Source: JBASRP01 sp044866075
GTDB taxonomy: Bacteria; Actinomycetota; AC-67
Length of the DNA stretch: 18,063 nucleotides
Assembly (NCBI GenBank): GCA_044866075.1
Contig: JBIOTQ010000146.1
Location: 1-18,063 of the forward strand
Reading direction: 5' to 3'
The notes under the pieces were generated by a model. The model did no database searches and was not told the DNA's origin. It worked only from the letters and a program-made list of their open reading frames with translations. Positions 16,140 to 18,063 of this stretch are shown here, in pieces; position 1 is the first letter of the stretch, and each line of letters opens with the position of its first letter. The position numbers and the translations under genes were made by a program.

Positions 16140-16169
16140 TTGAGAGCAACCACGAGAACGTGTTCTAAT
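16140..16169 (+). promoter_or_regulatory. Promoter of the alcohol dehydrogenase gene
   Basis: TTGAGA (16140-16145; one mismatch to TTGACA) is followed by an 18-bp spacer and TCTAAT (16164-16169). The -10 and the 18-bp spacing are the same as in the operon promoter. The -35 begins only 5 nt after the stop of the upstream gene, so the dehydrogenase can be expressed independently of it. The leader is about 22 nt and contains the ribosome site GGAGG (16187-16191), unlike the leaderless operon start. Confidence 0.65.
16154..16169. promoter_or_regulatory. KstR-like operator, copy 2
   Basis: GAGAACGTGTTCTAAT is the exact reverse complement of the 16-bp operator at 14946-14961. It contains the palindrome AGAAC-GT-GTTCT and again overlaps the -10 TCTAAT. 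Two identical copies placed identically over two promoters 1.2 kb apart make chance very unlikely and mark one regulon. Confidence 0.75.
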
Positions 16170-16197
16170 CCGTGCCCTACCTAAGCGGAGGTGCGGG

Positions 16198-17277
16198 ATG
16201 AGAGCTGCTGTTCTTCCCGGGTTGAACGAGCAACTCGACGTTCGCGACGACGTGCAAGCGATCGGTCCCGGGCCCGGCGAGGTCCGTATCCGCATCGTCG
16301 CGACGGGTGTGTGTCACTCGGATCTCTCCGCGCAGAACGGGACGCTCCCCCAGCCGGTCCCGGCGGTCCTCGGTCACGAGGGCGCCGGTGAGATCGTGGC
16401 CATAGGCGAAGGCGTGTCCAGTGTCGGCGTCGGCGATCACGTCATCGTCTCTTGGGTCCCGCCGTGCGGGCAGTGCAAGTTTTGCGTGCGGGGACAGCCG
16501 AACCTGTGCCAAACGCTCTTCATCGCCGGGGCCGTGGCGCAACGGTTCCTCGCGGGCGACCAGCCGATCTTCGGCTTCGCCGGCACCGGCACGTTCGCGG
16601 AGGAGGTCGTGGTCCCCGCCCAAGCCGCGATCAAGATCGACGACGACGTGCCGCTCGACGTCGCGTCGCTGATCGGGTGCGGCGTGATGACAGGCGTCGG
16701 CGCGGCTCTGAAGACCGCGCGCGTCGCGCCCGGATCCTCGGTGCTCGTGTTCGGATGCGGCGGAGTGGGCATCAGCGTGATCCAGGGTGCGCGCATCGCG
16801 GGGGCAGCCGAGATCGTCGCCGTCGACCTGGTTCCCGAGAAGCTCGAGATGGCGAAGCAGTTCGGCGCGACCCACTCATCGAAACCCGACCAGCTCAACG
16901 ATCTCGCGGCGTCGATCACCGGCGGCGACGGGTTCGACTACGGATTCGAGGTCATCGGGCGGCCCGAGACGATCCGCTCTGCGTACGACGCGACGCGCCG
17001 GGGCGGGACCACGGTCGTGGTCGGCGCCGGCGGCATGGACGCCATGGTCACGTTCAACGCGTTCGAGCTCTTTTACACCGAGAAGAAGATCCTCGGCTGC
17101 TTCTACGGCTCCGCCGACGTGCGAACGGACTTCCACATGCTGCTCCGTCTCTGGCGCACCGGCAGGCTCAAGCTGGAGGAGATGATCACGAAGCGCCTCG
17201 ACATCTCCGACATCAACGATGCGTTCGACGCCTGCATGAGCGGGCAGGTCATCCGCCAGGTCATCGAGTTCAAATAG
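16198..17277 (+). CDS. Zinc-dependent alcohol dehydrogenase (MDR family)
   Basis: The product is 359 aa. It has a GroES-like catalytic domain with catalytic-zinc ligands C39 and H60 (LGHEGAGEIVAIG, 59-70) and C161. Structural-zinc cysteines are C90, C93, C96 and C104 (CGQCKFCVRGQPNLC). The Rossmann domain has GCGGVG (186-191), with D210 ending the second strand, pointing to NAD. This is the long-chain/class-III-like type, resembling mycobacterial AdhB and AdhD. It would oxidise a primary alcohol to an aldehyde or the reverse. Under the KstR-like operator, a steroid side-chain alcohol is a plausible substrate, which is inference. ATG at 16198 has GGAGG six nt upstream. It is the only gene of its unit and faces the SnoaL-like gene. 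Confidence 0.88.
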   Translation: MRAAVLPGLNEQLDVRDDVQAIGPGPGEVRIRIVATGVCHSDLSAQNGTLPQPVPAVLGHEGAGEIVAIGEGVSSVGVGDHVIVSWVPPCGQCKFCVRGQPNLCQTLFIAGAVAQRFLAGDQPIFGFAGTGTFAEEVVVPAQAAIKIDDDVPLDVASLIGCGVMTGVGAALKTARVAPGSSVLVFGCGGVGISVIQGARIAGAAEIVAVDLVPEKLEMAKQFGATHSSKPDQLNDLAASITGGDGFDYGFEVIGRPETIRSAYDATRRGGTTVVVGAGGMDAMVTFNAFELFYTEKKILGCFYGSADVRTDFHMLLRLWRTGRLKLEEMITKRLDISDINDAFDACMSGQVIRQVIEFK

Positions 17278-17333
17278 CGCGCGGGCGCCATTGGCTCCAT
17301 CCCCAGCGCCGGGAGGTTTACGCGCTGAGAGGA
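17278..17333. other. Short convergent intergenic gap
   Basis: These 56 bases lie between the ends of two converging genes, the alcohol dehydrogenase (+) and the SnoaL-like gene (-). Only weak 5-bp inverted repeats are seen (GGCGC/GCGCC and AGCGC/GCGCT), with no T tract, so no terminator can be claimed. Confidence 0.4.
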
Positions 17334-17786
17334 TCAGGCCATCATGGCGCGGACGGCGCTTCGGACCTGATCGATCGAGACGCCGACGTCGTCACATATC
17401 GAGCCGAGGTTGAGGAAGATCCTCTCGCCGTGCACCAGGCCGTCGACGTAGGTCGCGATCGTGACGCCGCTCGTGATCTCGAGCGGTCCAACGTTCCCCG
17501 ATGTGCCGAGGAACAATCCCGGTACCGTGACCCGGTAGGTCCCCCAGGTGACGACGACGTCCTCCCCGAACGCCCACGCGTCCACGTTCATCGTCGCGTC
17601 GCGGAACATGTGGAAAAGCTGCTCGTAGTATCTCTCGACGCCGTCCCTGCCGTTGGCGCGTAGACCGAAGGCGAGGTCTTCCACGTAACACTCGTCGTGG
17701 AACGTTGCCATGACCGCGTCGAGGTCGTGCGCGTTCACCGCGAGCAAGTGCGCCTCGTACGCGGCGCGTAACTCGTCCGGAGTCAT
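17334..17786 (-). CDS. SnoaL/NTF2-like small protein
   Basis: The product is 150 aa with the cone-shaped alpha+beta pattern of the NTF2/SnoaL group: helix AAYEAHLLAVNAHDLDAVMATF (from residue 8, ending in a strand with YVEDLAF at 34-40), a helix GRDGVERYYEQLF (46-58), then strands WAFGEDVVVTWGTYRV (71-86), TSGVTIATYVDGLVHGERIF (105-124). The fold includes ketosteroid isomerase, polyketide cyclases and binding proteins. Asp residues are in the pocket region (D36, D22), but no KSI-specific triad can be assigned. The start at 17786 is chosen because GGAG lies 8 nt upstream. An in-frame ATG at 17804 (156 aa) lacks a visible ribosome site. It is probably co-transcribed with the SRPBCC-like gene before it. 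Confidence 0.8.
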   Translation of the reverse strand: MTPDELRAAYEAHLLAVNAHDLDAVMATFHDECYVEDLAFGLRANGRDGVERYYEQLFHMFRDATMNVDAWAFGEDVVVTWGTYRVTVPGLFLGTSGNVGPLEITSGVTIATYVDGLVHGERIFLNLGSICDDVGVSIDQVRSAVRAMMA

Positions 17787-17821
17787 GGCCACCGCTCCGG
17801 CCATCAGGACGCGATCGACGT

Positions 17822-18063
17822 CTACGCCGTCCCTTCGATCCGCGCCTTGATCCTTTCGAGATCCTTGGCGAGGTTGCTCGGCGCCATCTTCTTCAGCACG
17901 GGTCCGGCGAGTCTCGTAGTGAGCGCCGGCTTGATGAACTCCAGAACCTTCGACACCTTCGTCGAGCCGCCTTGATCTTCGAGATCGAACGTGTTGCGGC
18001 TGTGTCCGGTGTTGCCCTTCGTCTCGGTGACGAACCGCTTGTTCACGACGTATTCGGTGACCG
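17822..18063 (-). CDS. SRPBCC-like protein, C-terminal part (cut by the window edge)
   Basis: About 80 residues to the TAG stop (17824-17822) are visible. The frame stays open to the last base (VTEYVVNKRFVTE...), so the start lies outside the window, and the GTG at 18046 is probably internal. Alternating strands followed by a long amphipathic C-terminal helix (LAKDLERIKARIEG, residues near the end) are the pattern of SRPBCC / polyketide-cyclase-like lipid-binding proteins. These bind hydrophobic ligands in a helix-grip fold and are often next to SnoaL-like genes. With only the C-terminus visible the family call is moderate. The gap to the SnoaL-like gene is 17-35 nt depending on its start. 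Confidence 0.65.
   Translation of the reverse strand, partial: VTEYVVNKRFVTETKGNTGHSRNTFDLEDQGGSTKVSKVLEFIKPALTTRLAGPVLKKMAPSNLAKDLERIKARIEGTA

Noticed and set aside
14989..16149. 386-aa minus-strand frame opposite the 15031 gene
   Set aside because: Arg/Asp-rich shadow; the plus frame has a ribosome site and patterned aromatic motifs, and the minus frame would run through the divergent promoter.

Overview
The window is a GC-rich, tightly packed stretch of chromosome, most probably from an actinomycete (Actinomycetota), and possibly from an uncultured lineage rather than Mycobacterium or Rhodococcus. The evidence is the strong G/C bias at third codon positions, the frequent GTG starts, overlapping stop/start codons, a sortase-type LPxTG surface protein, and a steroid side-chain gene set of the mycobacterial/rhodococcal type. 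All family assignments come from reading motifs and from memory of the families; no database search was run.

Layout: (1) 1-133 is a perfect 108-bp palindrome at the window edge, whose right arm includes a plausible terminator for the next gene. (2) 134-1873 (-) encodes a secreted, sortase-anchored protein with a DUF11-like domain. (3) 1874-2208 is a non-coding leader/promoter region with inverted repeats. (4) 2209-14935 (-) is a 13-gene, 12.7-kb apparent operon. In transcription order it encodes an acyl-CoA synthetase, two DUF35 proteins, two degenerate SCP2-thiolase-like proteins (Ltp4/Ltp3-like), an acyl-CoA dehydrogenase (ACAD) small subunit, an SDR dehydrogenase, an ACAD large subunit, ChsH2 (MaoC-DUF35), an ACAD small subunit (FadE28-like), ChsH1 (MaoC), the aldolase Ltp2, and an ACAD large subunit. 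(5) 15031-16134 (+) is a conserved-looking protein of unknown function, divergent from the operon. (6) 16198-17277 (+) is a zinc alcohol dehydrogenase. (7) 17334-18063 (-) holds a SnoaL/NTF2-like protein and the end of an SRPBCC-like protein cut by the window edge.

How it works together (inference): the operon looks like a one-transcript kit for shortening a steroid or sterol-like side chain as CoA thioesters. The steps would be CoA activation (FadD), alpha,beta-dehydrogenation by two heteromeric ACAD pairs, hydration by ChsH1-ChsH2, and retro-aldol release by Ltp2 with the ChsH2 DUF35 domain. A second aldolase-like Ltp3/Ltp4-DUF35 set is present, of the kind used for C24-branched sterols in Rhodococcus. 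No ring-degradation gene, P450 or thiolase with an intact nucleophile lies in the window.

Regulation: an identical 16-bp sequence containing the palindrome AGAAC-AC-GTTCT, very close to the KstR operator TnnAACnnGTTnnA, occurs exactly twice in the intergenic DNA. One copy lies over the promoter of the 13-gene operon and the other over the alcohol dehydrogenase promoter. Each overlaps a -10 hexamer TCTAAT placed 18 bp from a good -35. This ties the two transcription units into one regulon whose regulator is not in the window.
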